Position numbers and translations under genes: made by a program
Notes under the pieces: model-generated
Databases searched by the model: none
Told to the model about the DNA's origin: nothing
What the model saw: the letters and a program-made list of their open reading frames with translations, nothing else
Shown: one piece after another, positions 1 through 9,164 of the stretch
Layout of the letters: every line of letters begins with the position of its first letter
Numbering within the stretch: position 1 is the first letter of the stretch
From: Xenophilus sp. AP218F
Lineage (GTDB): Bacteria; Pseudomonadota; Gammaproteobacteria; Burkholderiales; Chromobacteriaceae
DNA length: 64,000 bases
Direction: 5' to 3'
Assembly (NCBI GenBank): GCA_002213445.1
Contig: NJIE01000017.1
Location: forward strand, 1 to 64,000

Positions 1-1176
<1,176 letters not shown>

Positions 1177-1308
1177 TCATTTGAGTGGCTTGGGTTGACC
1201 AAGTGACGAGAAGAGTGAAGTGTGCGACGCGATCAAATGCTCAAGAATTAATTCAGTGCCAAGCCGGAGAGCTTGGGACGAGGCTTCTTTCAGTTTGTGA
1301 CAGTTTAT

Positions 1309-1424
1309 GTCTGGTGGCCATAGCGAGGTGGTCCCACGCCTTCCCATCCCGAACAGGACCGTGAAACGCCTTAGCGCCGATGATAGTGTGGCATTCGCCA
1401 TGTGAAAGTAGGACACCGCCAGAC
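1309..1424 (+). rRNA. 5S ribosomal RNA
   Basis: About 116 nt begin tctggtggccatagcgaggt and contain the conserved cccatcccgaac loop. The 5' and 3' ends (gtctggtg / caccgccagac) pair as the terminal helix I. The gene sits directly after the 23S gene and before a strong terminator, so it closes the rRNA operon. Ends are accurate to one or two bases. Confidence 0.95.
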
Positions 1425-1437
1425 GCCCCATAAGACA

Positions 1438-1464
1438 AAGCCCAGCTCAAACGAGCTGGGCTTT
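1438..1464 (+). terminator. rRNA operon terminator
   Basis: The inverted repeat aaagcccagctc / gagctgggcttt has a 4-nt loop and directly follows the 5S gene. The downstream gene is on the opposite strand and converges on it, so the hairpin may serve both directions. Confidence 0.85.
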
Positions 1465-1514
1465 GTGCGTTTCGGCGACACAAACGACCGCCATGCCGCC
1501 CGGCTTGGGCGTTT

Positions 1515-2267
1515 TTATCCCTCATTTTCTGCTTTTGCTGCGCTGACGCAGCGGTCGCGACCGGCTTGTTTGGCCTGATACAGGCAGGCATCTGCGCGCT
1601 GGATCAGGCTTTCCGGCGTGTCGTCGCGGCGCAGGGCGGCGACGCCGACGCTGATGGTGACTGGCCGCTCGCAGGCAAACGCATGCCCGCGGACCCGTTC
1701 CGCCAGGCGATTGGCCAGCTGCAGCGCGCCTTCTTGCCCGGTTTCCGGGCAGATCAGCAAGAACTCTTCTCCGCCCCAGCGCACGGCGGTGTCAAGTTGC
1801 CTGGCGCTTTGTCGCAGCAGCTTGGCGAAGCCGCGCAATACCTGGTCGCCTATCGGGTGGCCGTAACTGTCGTTGATGGTTTTGAAATGGTCGATGTCGA
1901 TCAGCAGCACCGAGAACGGCCGCTCGCTGCGCTGCGAGCGCTCGGTTTCTTGCTGCAGGGTGCGGTTGGCGTGGCGGCGATTGGAGAGTCCGGTGGCTTC
2001 GTCGGATTCGGCCTGCCGGCGCAGCACCTTGAGCAGCGCGTGGCTTTCCCGCAGCCGGCGAAAGGCGAACAGAGACATCGATGCCGTCATGGTGAGGCCG
2101 ATCAGCAGCACGTCGCCGATTTGCTTGGCGGGGTGGCTGTGCAGCCAATCGTCCAGATGTTCGAACAGCTGCCAGTGGCTGAACAGCAGGTAGCACAGCA
2201 GGTTGAGCGCGGCGATGAGCGCGAGTTCGCGCCGGATGCGCCGGGGACTGAACGGCCAATTCTTCAT
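1515..2267 (-). CDS. Membrane-anchored diguanylate cyclase (GGDEF domain)
   Basis: A protein of 250 residues that probably makes cyclic di-GMP from two GTP. After a basic N-terminus there are two hydrophobic segments (about residues 15-32 and 51-68) separated by a short, probably periplasmic, loop. A C-terminal GGDEF domain follows from about residue 85. The signature reads RWGGEEFLL, the active GGEEF variant, preceded by the DxLTGLxNRR-like ATGLSNRR and the metal-binding LLIDIDHFK. No obvious RxxD inhibitory site stands before the GGEEF. The start used is MKNWPF; an in-frame ATG 25 codons upstream gives a Pro/Ser-rich extension that looks untranslated. The short periplasmic loop is probably too small for a ligand-binding domain, so its input signal is unknown. 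Confidence 0.9.
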   Translation of the reverse strand: MKNWPFSPRRIRRELALIAALNLLCYLLFSHWQLFEHLDDWLHSHPAKQIGDVLLIGLTMTASMSLFAFRRLRESHALLKVLRRQAESDEATGLSNRRHANRTLQQETERSQRSERPFSVLLIDIDHFKTINDSYGHPIGDQVLRGFAKLLRQSARQLDTAVRWGGEEFLLICPETGQEGALQLANRLAERVRGHAFACERPVTISVGVAALRRDDTPESLIQRADACLYQAKQAGRDRCVSAAKAENEG

Positions 2268-2344
2268 ATCGCCCGCCTGGAAGGAATCTCTTTTCTTGCT
2301 AGCGCAAGATGGAGGCGGGGACAAGGCGGCGCGGCGCGGCAAAG

Positions 2345-2369
2345 AAAACGGCCGCGCAGGGCGCGGCCG
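2345..2369 (-). terminator. Terminator after the ubiUVT operon
   Basis: The perfect 9-bp stem cggccgcgc / gcgcggccg is followed on the minus strand by TTTTC. It lies 25 bp past the ubiT stop codon, so it should end the ubiU-ubiV-ubiT transcript. Confidence 0.75.
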
Positions 2370-2393
2370 GATGGCGATCGTGCCTGGGCCTTG

Positions 2394-2828
2394 TCAGGCG
2401 GCCATGAAGCGGGAGAGCGGGGTGCTGCTCCAGTCCACGCTGTCGAGCAGGTTCTTCACGATCAACCCCAGCTCGGTATCGCCTTCTATTCTCAGTTTGC
2501 GGTTGAAGAACAGGGTGTCCGGGTCTTCCTCGCGCAGCATCATGCGGGCGAAATCGGCGGCGTTGGCGGACAGGCACAAGTCGGGCTCGCCGTCGCCCTT
2601 GTCCAGCGAGAAGCGCTGCTCGTCGGCGGTGAAGCGCAGCGTGACGCCGGCGTCCAGAACCTGGACGGCGAAGCGGCGGCCGGCCAGGAGCGCCATGTCG
2701 GCGGGCAGCACCTGGCGTCGCACCAGCTGGTTGAGCGCGGCGACCAAAAGCCAGCTGGGCGGCGTGGCCGGCAGCTTGGCGATCAGGCCGGACAGGCTGG
2801 CAGGGATAGTCAGATCAGGAACACGCAT
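2394..2828 (-). CDS. ubiT: UbiT, SCP2-domain lipid carrier for anaerobic ubiquinone synthesis
   Basis: A small (144 residue) SCP2 / sterol-carrier-like protein of the YhbT family. UbiT is an accessory factor of the oxygen-independent ubiquinone pathway and is thought to bind hydrophobic ubiquinone intermediates. The SCP2 fold is suggested by the stretch from about residue 45 to 135, including the family-typical RKLRIEGDTELGLIVKNLLD near the C-terminus. It overlaps the ubiV stop by 14 bp, so it is the last gene of a translationally coupled ubiU-ubiV-ubiT operon. Recognition rests on this gene order as well as on sequence. Confidence 0.9.
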   Translation of the reverse strand: MRVPDLTIPASLSGLIAKLPATPPSWLLVAALNQLVRRQVLPADMALLAGRRFAVQVLDAGVTLRFTADEQRFSLDKGDGEPDLCLSANAADFARMMLREEDPDTLFFNRKLRIEGDTELGLIVKNLLDSVDWSSTPLSRFMAA

Positions 2829-3771
2829 GGCTGAGTTCTCCGGTTTGGGCGATGCCGGCTAGGCTGCGCCAGTAGCCGTCTACCAGCTGGCCGGACGCGG
2901 CGGTTTGCAGGGAGGGCAGCAGGTCGGTTGCGGCTGCCCGGCCGTCCAGCACCTGGCGGAAGGCGGACACGACTTGCGCCGTGCCCTGGGATTGCGGGCT
3001 GACGCGCACGGAGTCCACGCCGCAGGCGCGGGCTTCGGCCAGGTGTTGCAGCAGGCTGTGGCAGCCCTGGGACATGGTCTGGATGCCGTTGATGCACAGG
3101 AAGTCCTGGCCTTCGCGGGTGGCCAGCGTCAGGCCGTCCGGGTGCTCCAGGCAGCGGAACTGGCAGTCGTCCTTGTTCAGATTGTAGTGGCGGGCGGTGA
3201 AGCAGCGCGCCGACAGCGCCAGCGGCAACTTGCCCCAAGCGAACAGCTCGGTTTCCACCTTCACGCCGCGCGCGCGGGCGGCGGCGAGGACGCCGGCCAG
3301 CATGACGCGGGTGATTTCCACCGGCGGCAGCCAGCGGCAGCAGCCCAGGCTTTGCATCAACTGCAGCGTTTCGGCATTGTAGATGTTGAGGTGCGGCCCG
3401 GCGACGAAGGGCAGCTTGCGCTCGCGGGCGAGCTTGACCGCGCCCAGATCGTTGGCTTCCACTTTGACCTCGCCGTTGTCCACCAGCTTGCGCAGGCGCT
3501 TGAGGTCGGATTCGCTTTCGATCAGCGCCTGACAGGACAGCACCACTTCCCGCCCGCTCGCGGCCAGGTCGCCGGCCAGCGAGATCCAGTCTTGCGGCCG
3601 CATCTGCTGGCGGCGGGAACAGACCACTTCGCCCAGGTAGACGCTGTCCAGCGGCCAGTCGGCGGCTTCGCTGTAAAAGCGCAGGATGTCGTCGCGCGAC
3701 CAGAAGAACAGCACCGGCCCCAGCGTCAGTTTCAAATCGATTGGTGTCATCTCGGTACTCGGCATCATCAT
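2815..3771 (-). CDS. ubiV: UbiV, U32-family [4Fe-4S] hydroxylase component
   Basis: A peptidase-U32 family protein, partner of UbiU in O2-independent hydroxylation of the ubiquinone ring. The N-terminal LTLGPVLFFW matches the family start. Cysteines expected to hold the [4Fe-4S] cluster are visible: one in GEVVCSRRQ near residue 50 and three in the ARCFTA...DDCQFRC segment near 185-205. The start is uncertain. An ATG at 3771 overlaps the ubiU stop (ATGA), further ATGs lie at 3768 and 3765, and an ATG at 3750 (MTPIDLKL) fits family alignment best. UbiV is not thought to be a protease despite the family name. Confidence 0.92.
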   Translation of the reverse strand: MMMPSTEMTPIDLKLTLGPVLFFWSRDDILRFYSEAADWPLDSVYLGEVVCSRRQQMRPQDWISLAGDLAASGREVVLSCQALIESESDLKRLRKLVDNGEVKVEANDLGAVKLARERKLPFVAGPHLNIYNAETLQLMQSLGCCRWLPPVEITRVMLAGVLAAARARGVKVETELFAWGKLPLALSARCFTARHYNLNKDDCQFRCLEHPDGLTLATREGQDFLCINGIQTMSQGCHSLLQHLAEARACGVDSVRVSPQSQGTAQVVSAFRQVLDGRAAATDLLPSLQTAASGQLVDGYWRSLAGIAQTGELSHACS

Positions 3772-4784
3772 TTCCACGGCCGGTCGTAAGCGCCCAGCGT
3801 CTGCTGCTGGCCTTCGGCAACCTTGGCCAATGCCTGTTGCCAGGCCGGCTTGACCATGAAGCGGTTGCGTTCGCGGCCGGCGGCGTCCAGCGCTTCGCGC
3901 AGCGTGCGGGTCACCTGCGCCACGTAAGCCGGGCTGCGCTGGCGGCCTTCCACCTTGATGGCGGCGACGCCGATGTCGAGAATCTGCGGCAGCATCGCCA
4001 GCACGTTGAGGCTGGTGGGCTCTTCCAGCGCGTAATAGGTGTCGCCCCGCACGTCGAAGCGGCCCTTGCACAGCGTCGGGTAGCCGGCCGGCTCGTCCTT
4101 GGCGTACTGGTCGATCAGCACGCCGGAGAGGCGGGCGTTCAGTTGTTCCTCGCCGTGCTCCCAGCGCACGAACTTGGCCGGCGAACAGACGCCGTGGGTG
4201 TTGGGCGATTCGCCGGTGGCGTAGCTGGACAGCAGGCAGCGGCCTTCCACCATCACGCACAGGCTGCCGAAGCCGAACACCTCGATTTCCACTTCGGTGT
4301 GGTCGATCACGTGTTTGACCTGGTCCAGCGTCAGCACGCGCGGCAGCACCGCGCGGCGGATGCCGAACAGCTCGCGCGCCAGGTTGATGGCTTCGTAATT
4401 GGTGGCCGAGCTTTGCACCGACATGTGCAGGCGCAGCTCGGGGTGGCGGCGGGCGGCGTAATCCATCAGGCCGAGGTCGGCCAGGATGACGGCGTCGACG
4501 CCCAGATCGGCGGCTTCGTCGACGGCGCGATGCCAGCGGCTGATGTCGCCGCCCTGGGCGTAGGTGTTGATGGCCATCAGCACCTTGCGGCCGCGCTCGC
4601 GCGCGTAGCGGATGCCGTCGCGCGCGGTTTTGTCGTCGAAGTTGAGCCCGGCGAAATTGCGGGCGTTGGTATCGTTTTTCAGGCCGAAGTAGACGGTGTC
4701 CGCGCCATTGTCGACGGCGGCTTTCAGTGCCGGCAGGCTGCCCGCCGGGCACACCAGTTCGGGCAGGATGGTGGTCGCTGGCAT
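3768..4784 (-). CDS. ubiU: UbiU, U32-family [4Fe-4S] hydroxylase component
   Basis: A 338-residue peptidase-U32 protein that forms the UbiU-UbiV heterodimer and allows ubiquinone to be made without oxygen. The N-terminus LPELVCPAGSLPALKAAVDNG is family-typical. The four cluster cysteines of the family are visible in FGSLCVMVEGRCLL, THGVCSPAKF and YPTLCKGRF. It is the first gene of the operon, and its stop overlaps the ubiV start. It suggests that the organism respires anaerobically, for instance on nitrate, and still needs ubiquinone. Confidence 0.93.
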   Translation of the reverse strand: MPATTILPELVCPAGSLPALKAAVDNGADTVYFGLKNDTNARNFAGLNFDDKTARDGIRYARERGRKVLMAINTYAQGGDISRWHRAVDEAADLGVDAVILADLGLMDYAARRHPELRLHMSVQSSATNYEAINLARELFGIRRAVLPRVLTLDQVKHVIDHTEVEIEVFGFGSLCVMVEGRCLLSSYATGESPNTHGVCSPAKFVRWEHGEEQLNARLSGVLIDQYAKDEPAGYPTLCKGRFDVRGDTYYALEEPTSLNVLAMLPQILDIGVAAIKVEGRQRSPAYVAQVTRTLREALDAAGRERNRFMVKPAWQQALAKVAEGQQQTLGAYDRPWK

Positions 4785-4875
4785 GGTGGTTTGTCGGGTG
4801 GGAAACCCGCCGACAGTAGCAGAGCCGGCCTTGCCTGCCCTTGTCTTGGGTCAAGCCGGCGGCGATGGGACAACG

Positions 4876-5253
4876 TCAAGGCTTGCCGTCGGCGGCCAGT
4901 CGCAGCGGCGCGCTCAGGCTCAACTCGCGCGCGGAGCCGTCGCTGTCCGTCCAGCGCACGCTGACCACGGCAAGGCCGTTCCGGATCGCGGCGCGGCATT
5001 CGAAGCGCGGCTCGCCGCCGATGACGGCCCCGGCGGCGGCGAAGTTGTTGTTGGCGCAAAGCGCTGGGCGTCCGGCGTAACGCTGCTCCAGCGCCGCCTG
5101 CGCCAGATTGGTGGCGGTGTTGTAGTCGTCGGCGGCGATCCGGCTGTGCAGCAGTTCGGTCTGCAGCCGCAACAGGCCCAGCGCGCCGAAGGCCAGGATC
5201 AGCAGGCTGAACAGGATTTCGATCAGGGTCAGTCCTTGCGCGCGGCGGCTCAT
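4876..5253 (-). CDS. Type IV pilus minor pilin, PilV-like (operon A)
   Basis: A 125-residue pseudopilin. A class-III leader is cut after Gly in RRAQG, giving the mature start LTLIEILFS with the conserved Glu at position 5, then a hydrophobic helix of about 20 residues. The C-terminal half is short, with two cysteines (ALCANN and RFECRAA) that may form a disulfide. The start ATG follows an AGACGGAGG ribosome site and overlaps the upstream stop by ATGA. It is the last gene of pilin operon A. PilV/GspI assignment rests on the IEILFSLLILAFGALGLLRLQ helix, typical of that class. It should be processed by PilD and placed in a pilus-tip initiation complex. Confidence 0.85.
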   Translation of the reverse strand: MSRRAQGLTLIEILFSLLILAFGALGLLRLQTELLHSRIAADDYNTATNLAQAALEQRYAGRPALCANNNFAAAGAVIGGEPRFECRAAIRNGLAVVSVRWTDSDGSARELSLSAPLRLAADGKP

Positions 5254-7058
5254 GGCGAACCTCCGTCTATCCAGCTGAAGGCCCGCAGCCGCAGGGTCTG
5301 GCCGGCCGGCGTCGCGCCGCCGCCATCGCCGGGGGTGAAGGAGGGCGGCAGCGCGCGCAAGTCTATGGTGGTGGAGCCGCCCCAGCGGTGGCCGGGCTGG
5401 GCCGCGCCGGCCTGGCGCGCGGCGGCGACGTAGCCGTGGATGGTGGTGCTGCCGCCGCAGTTGAGCAGATTGCCGGCCCAGACGTTGCCGTACACCTGGC
5501 TGAACGCGCCGAGCGTGATGTCGCCGCCCTGGAAGCGGCCGTCGCGATAGCCGCCGGCCATCAGCACCGCGTTGCCGACCGGCCGGCCGCGATAGCGGCC
5601 TTCCGCGTCGCAGTCGTCGCGGGGGCGCAGTTTGGGAAAGTCCGGGTTGAGGCAGACGCCGACGGCGGCGGCGTAATTGACCGCGTAGCTGGTATGCTGG
5701 CCGCTGGTGACGATATGGCCGCTGGCGATGAAGCTGTTGTGATAGACGCCGTTGCCCAGGCGCAAGTCGCCGTCGAACCAGGCGACGCCCGGCGCCAGGG
5801 TCTGGCCGTCCAGCTGCCAGTGGCCGGGACGGCTGCCGGCGAAACAGTCGTTGTGCGCGGTGTGCCCTTTGCAGAACAGGATGGCCGGCTGGCCGGGCAG
5901 GCATTGCCCCTGCGCGTTCAATTGCCGGCACAGATGGTTGGGCAAATTGCGCTCCGGGTCCTTGCCCAGTTGGTAGTCGCCGTCGGCCAGCGCGCCGACG
6001 GCGCGCACATGCACCCGGATACGGCCTTGCGGAGTGAAGTCGAATTGATAATGCGCTTCGCCGCGATAGTCGTACGCGTCCAGCCGCGGCCTGGCCAGCG
6101 CGACGCGCGGCACCGCTTGCAGCGGCAGCGACAGGGCCGGCTCCCGGCTCAGGCGAATCTCCGGGTTGGCGGCGTTGTAGCGCGCTTCGCCCGCGAAGAC
6201 GCCCGATACCGGACTGCCCCAGCCCTGGATCGAGACATTGCCCAGCGCGCGCAGCTGCTCCAGCCGGCCGATGCCGTCGATGCGCACCGACCCCCGGCTG
6301 TCCAGTCGGCCGATACGCGCGCCGCCCATGCGGATATCCACGTCGCCTTGCGTCTCGGCCTGGCCGATGGCCGGACCATCCGCGCCGGGGCTGTTGAAGA
6401 AGCGCGCCGCGCCGTTGACGCGCGCCAGCCGCAGCACGCGCGCGCCGCCGCGCAGGGTCAGCGAACCGGCGCTCTTGATTTCCTGATAGCTGCCGTCGCT
6501 GATGTCGACGTCGCCGTTGGCGTGCAGGCTGTCCAGGGTCTGGTTGCCGGTGATGGTGACGTTGCCGCTGCTGGCGAGCGAGCCGATGCCCGATATCGAG
6601 CCGCCGAGCGTGACGTTGCCGTCCACGCTGACGGCGGCGGGGGCGGCGTCGGTCAATACCCTGATGTCGCCGGCGAGCGCGAGATCGCCCACCAGCGACA
6701 GCGCCGCGCCGGCTGGAGAGTCTTGGTCGCGCTTGACGTCCCGGCTGACCAAGACGCGCTCCCCGTCGTAAAGCCCGGCGCTGCGCAGCGTTTGCCAGCC
6801 GTTCTTGGCCGGCGCGAGGCTGAGCGCGAAGCGCGGGTCCCGCGGCAGCGGCTTGCCGGCCGCCAGCGCCAGCTCGGCCTGTTGCAAACCCAGTTCGGCG
6901 TAATTGAGCGCCTGGTGGTAACGATGCTGGTTTTGCGCGTTGGCGTGTTCCAGCGACAGCAGCCGGGAGCTGGCCAGCAGGGCCAGGCTGGCGATGGCCA
7001 GCAGGGTGAGCACCATGAACAGGGTGGACAGGCCGCGCGCCCCGCGCCGCGCGCTCAT
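5250..7058 (-). CDS. Giant PilX-like minor pilin with beta-helix/bactofilin-like repeats (operon A)
   Basis: A 602-residue protein; ordinary PilX proteins are roughly 200. The N-terminus RRGARG / LSTLFMVLTLL is a class-III leader plus hydrophobic helix that lacks Glu5, as in PilX/PilK/GspK tip subunits. It is followed by the PilX-type amphipathic stretch NYAELGLQQAELAL. Residues about 120-290 are a series of short G-D/N-V-x-I/V-x-G strands (LVGDLALAGDIRV, VDGNVTLGGS, SSGNVTITGN, HANGDVDIS, TQGDVDIR, ALGNVSIQG) resembling a bactofilin-like beta-helix. A C-terminal domain (about 300-602) has several cysteines and the motifs LDAYDYR, GVAWFDGDL and GGDITLGA. It is shared with the paralogue at 9165-11054. 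The function is not known to me. A tip adhesin or cap is inference. Confidence 0.75.
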   Translation of the reverse strand: MSARRGARGLSTLFMVLTLLAIASLALLASSRLLSLEHANAQNQHRYHQALNYAELGLQQAELALAAGKPLPRDPRFALSLAPAKNGWQTLRSAGLYDGERVLVSRDVKRDQDSPAGAALSLVGDLALAGDIRVLTDAAPAAVSVDGNVTLGGSISGIGSLASSGNVTITGNQTLDSLHANGDVDISDGSYQEIKSAGSLTLRGGARVLRLARVNGAARFFNSPGADGPAIGQAETQGDVDIRMGGARIGRLDSRGSVRIDGIGRLEQLRALGNVSIQGWGSPVSGVFAGEARYNAANPEIRLSREPALSLPLQAVPRVALARPRLDAYDYRGEAHYQFDFTPQGRIRVHVRAVGALADGDYQLGKDPERNLPNHLCRQLNAQGQCLPGQPAILFCKGHTAHNDCFAGSRPGHWQLDGQTLAPGVAWFDGDLRLGNGVYHNSFIASGHIVTSGQHTSYAVNYAAAVGVCLNPDFPKLRPRDDCDAEGRYRGRPVGNAVLMAGGYRDGRFQGGDITLGAFSQVYGNVWAGNLLNCGGSTTIHGYVAAARQAGAAQPGHRWGGSTTIDLRALPPSFTPGDGGGATPAGQTLRLRAFSWIDGGSP

Positions 7059-7663
7059 GGCTGGACCACCTGCGGACGGTTGCGCAGGGCGACGCTGGTG
7101 CGGATGGCGAGCGTGACCCTTTCGCCGCGCGGCAGCGGAGCGGCGGCTTGCAGGGCGATGCCGATGCCGCGGTCGTCGGCCTCCTCGCTGAAGCGCAAGC
7201 TTTCCACCTGGCCGATGTCCAGCGCGCTCAACGCGCTCCACTCCTTGTCCGCCGCCAGGCAGCTCCAGCCGGCCTGGTCGCTGGCCAGACGCTGCAACAC
7301 GCCGCGCCGGTAGGCCGGCTTGCCCTGATAGCGCAGGCGGAAGGCGAAGTAGCGCTGGCTGCGGTCGGCGCTGCCCGGCGGCGCGTCGTAGGCGTAGCGC
7401 AGGCACTGGCCGTCTTCTTCGATGAACAGCTGGCCGTAAGGGTTGGCCTTGCCGTCGTCGCGCCAGTAGCCGGCGCGGCGCAGCTCCATCGCCATCAGCG
7501 ACAGCGAGGCGTCCACCATTTCGCCCAGTTGCGCTTGGCGTCGCTCGCGGCTGCGATCCAGCATGGCGTTGACCAGCAGCGAGGACACCGTCAATAGCAG
7601 GCCCAGGCCGATGGCCATGGCGATCAGCAGCTCGATCAGGCTCAGGCCGCGCGGCGGTTTCAT
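7055..7663 (-). CDS. Type IV pilus minor pilin, PilW-like (operon A)
   Basis: A 202-residue pseudopilin. The leader MKPPRG is cut before LSLIELLIAMAIG, with Glu5 present, then the hydrophobic helix and a LGEMVDASLSLMAMELRRAGYW stretch typical of PilW (a basic residue pair before AGYW). The soluble part carries two cysteines (GQCLRY, WSCLAA). The start is MKPPRG. The longer open frame begins inside the upstream gene and would bury the leader. It overlaps both neighbours by ATGA, so translation is coupled. Confidence 0.88.
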   Translation of the reverse strand: MKPPRGLSLIELLIAMAIGLGLLLTVSSLLVNAMLDRSRERRQAQLGEMVDASLSLMAMELRRAGYWRDDGKANPYGQLFIEEDGQCLRYAYDAPPGSADRSQRYFAFRLRYQGKPAYRRGVLQRLASDQAGWSCLAADKEWSALSALDIGQVESLRFSEEADDRGIGIALQAAAPLPRGERVTLAIRTSVALRNRPQVVQP

Positions 7664-8169
7664 GGGCAGGCCGCCTCCGCGGCGTGAATCAGGCCGGTGG
7701 GCAGCAGCCGCAGCTCGGCCGGCTGGCAGCCGTCGCGCTCCAGTCGCCACTCCAGACCCTTGAGCAGCCGTCCGTCCGCGTCGTAAGGCAGGCCGTGCAG
7801 CGGAGAGAATTGCAGCTCGCCGGGCGAGCCGTTCAGCCGCAATCTGGTGCCGGCATGCTCGCCGCCGGAGAGGCAGCGCACGTCCCGCTCCGGCAGGCAG
7901 TCGCTGTGGTTGCGCAGATAGGAGACGCGAATCCGCCAGCTCTGGTCCGGCTGTTCGCTGGCCGTCACCCAGACCGGGCGCTGCGCGCTGATCGCCGTTT
8001 TGCGCGCCAGGCTGAGCGCGGCGGCCACGTCGTCCAGCGCGCCCTGCAATTGCTGGCGGCCGATCCAGCGCGACACCGCCGGCAGGGCCAGGCCCAGCAG
8101 GACGGCCAGCAGCGCGCAGGTGGTCAGCAGCTCGGCCAGGGTTAGTCCGTTTTGGCTCCGGCGCATCAT
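7660..8169 (-). CDS. Type IV pilus minor pilin, FimT/GspH-like (operon A)
   Basis: A 169-residue pseudopilin with leader MMRRSQNG before LTLAELLTTCALLAVLLGLALP (Glu5 present). The following ALSLARKTAISAQRPVWV is the hallmark of the GspH/FimT group (SLARSEAIkrnxxVxl). A GspH beta-rich domain should follow. Four cysteines lie in the C-terminal part (DCLPERDVRC, DGCQPAE, EAACP). Two adjacent ATGs (8169 and 8166) are possible starts. The first overlaps the upstream stop. Confidence 0.87.
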   Translation of the reverse strand: MMRRSQNGLTLAELLTTCALLAVLLGLALPAVSRWIGRQQLQGALDDVAAALSLARKTAISAQRPVWVTASEQPDQSWRIRVSYLRNHSDCLPERDVRCLSGGEHAGTRLRLNGSPGELQFSPLHGLPYDADGRLLKGLEWRLERDGCQPAELRLLPTGLIHAAEAACP

Positions 8170-8585
8170 CGTCCCCAGCAGGCGGCGGGCGCGAGCGCGG
8201 TGGTTTGATTGCGCTGCGTCAGCATCATTTCGCGGCAATCCCGGTCCGCCGCCTGCGGGCCGTCGTCGCGGGCGCGGGCGACGACGAAGAAGCCGTGGCC
8301 GTCGCTGGCGCGGCCGGTGTCTAGCCGGTAATAGCCTTGCGGACTGTCGGCGGAGAGGCCGAGCGTAGCGAGGTCGGGGGCGTAGTCGGCGTGAAAGCCG
8401 CGGTAGCGCAGCTGGGCCTGCTGCAAGGGGTACAACGCGGCCAGCGCGTCGCTGCGCCGGCTGCGCTGTAGATGGCCCTGGTAGGCCGGCAAGGCGATGC
8501 CGGCCAGGATGGCGACGATCGCCAGGACGGTCAGCAATTCCGGCAGGCTCAAGCCTGCCGACGAAACGGGGCGGCGCGCGGACAT
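8166..8585 (-). CDS. Type IV pilin-like protein, PilE type (operon A, first gene)
   Basis: A 139-residue protein with leader MSARRPVSSAG before LSLPELLTVLAIVAILAGIALPAYQ. The helix is typical of PilE/PilA-like pilins, with Glu5 kept though the usual FTLIE is changed to LSLPE. The C-terminal part has a Cys pair (DCREM...AACW) consistent with a pilin D-region loop. It opens operon A. The start chosen is the ATG at 8585, with the prepilin leader directly after it; 28 further in-frame codons upstream are rejected. Its downstream partners are overlapped four times by ATGA, so the five proteins are probably made in fixed ratio. Confidence 0.85.
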   Translation of the reverse strand: MSARRPVSSAGLSLPELLTVLAIVAILAGIALPAYQGHLQRSRRSDALAALYPLQQAQLRYRGFHADYAPDLATLGLSADSPQGYYRLDTGRASDGHGFFVVARARDDGPQAADRDCREMMLTQRNQTTALAPAACWGR

Positions 8586-8708
8586 GGTGGTTTGGCCTGT
8601 AGGCGCCGGCGGAAACCAATCCATCGCGGCGGTGGCAGGGCGGCCGTCGCCTGCCGGCGCGGCCCTCACTATGTCCTAGCGCCCGCGGAAGGCGCAGTCA
8701 AGGCAGGC

Positions 8709-9092
8709 TCAGAACGGCGCGATCATCTTGGTTTTGGCGACCAGCACGATGTAGGCGACGCAAGCCAGCGCCAGGATGAAGGCGATCAGGCGGGATGGCT
8801 TGCTCCTGCCGTACTTGAGGGCGACGCTGCCCAGCGCGATATAGGCGATCAGGCCGGCGATCTTGGCGATCAGCCACGGGCTGTGCAGGATAGGCCAGCC
8901 ACCCATGACCACCAGCGCGATGGCGCAGCCCAGCAGCAGGGTGTCGATGACGTGTGGCAGGATGCGAACCGGCTTGAGCGCCAGGATGTGCTGTTTGCCG
9001 CCCAGCATCAACCCGCCGCGCGCGGCGAACAGCAAGATGGACAGATAGGCGAAGCCCATGTGGGCGTGCTTGAGAATCAGGTAAGGGTACAT
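8709..9092 (-). CDS. SirB2-family integral membrane protein
   Basis: A 127-residue protein with four predicted membrane helices (about residues 9-29, 42-62, 68-88 and 100-120). The opening MYPYLILKHAHMGFAYLSI matches the SirB2/YchQ family, whose biochemical role is unsettled. It lies between the two pilin operons on the same strand, with 72 bp to the large PilX-like gene upstream of it. Whether it is cotranscribed with operon B, ahead of operon A, cannot be decided. Family recognition is fairly firm; function is unknown. Confidence 0.8.
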   Translation of the reverse strand: MYPYLILKHAHMGFAYLSILLFAARGGLMLGGKQHILALKPVRILPHVIDTLLLGCAIALVVMGGWPILHSPWLIAKIAGLIAYIALGSVALKYGRSKPSRLIAFILALACVAYIVLVAKTKMIAPF

Positions 9093-9164
9093 GCGCGATG
9101 CCGGTAGGTTGAGGCGCGAGCCGCGCCGATGGCGGGCATGGTACACGGCATGGCGGCGGAATGG

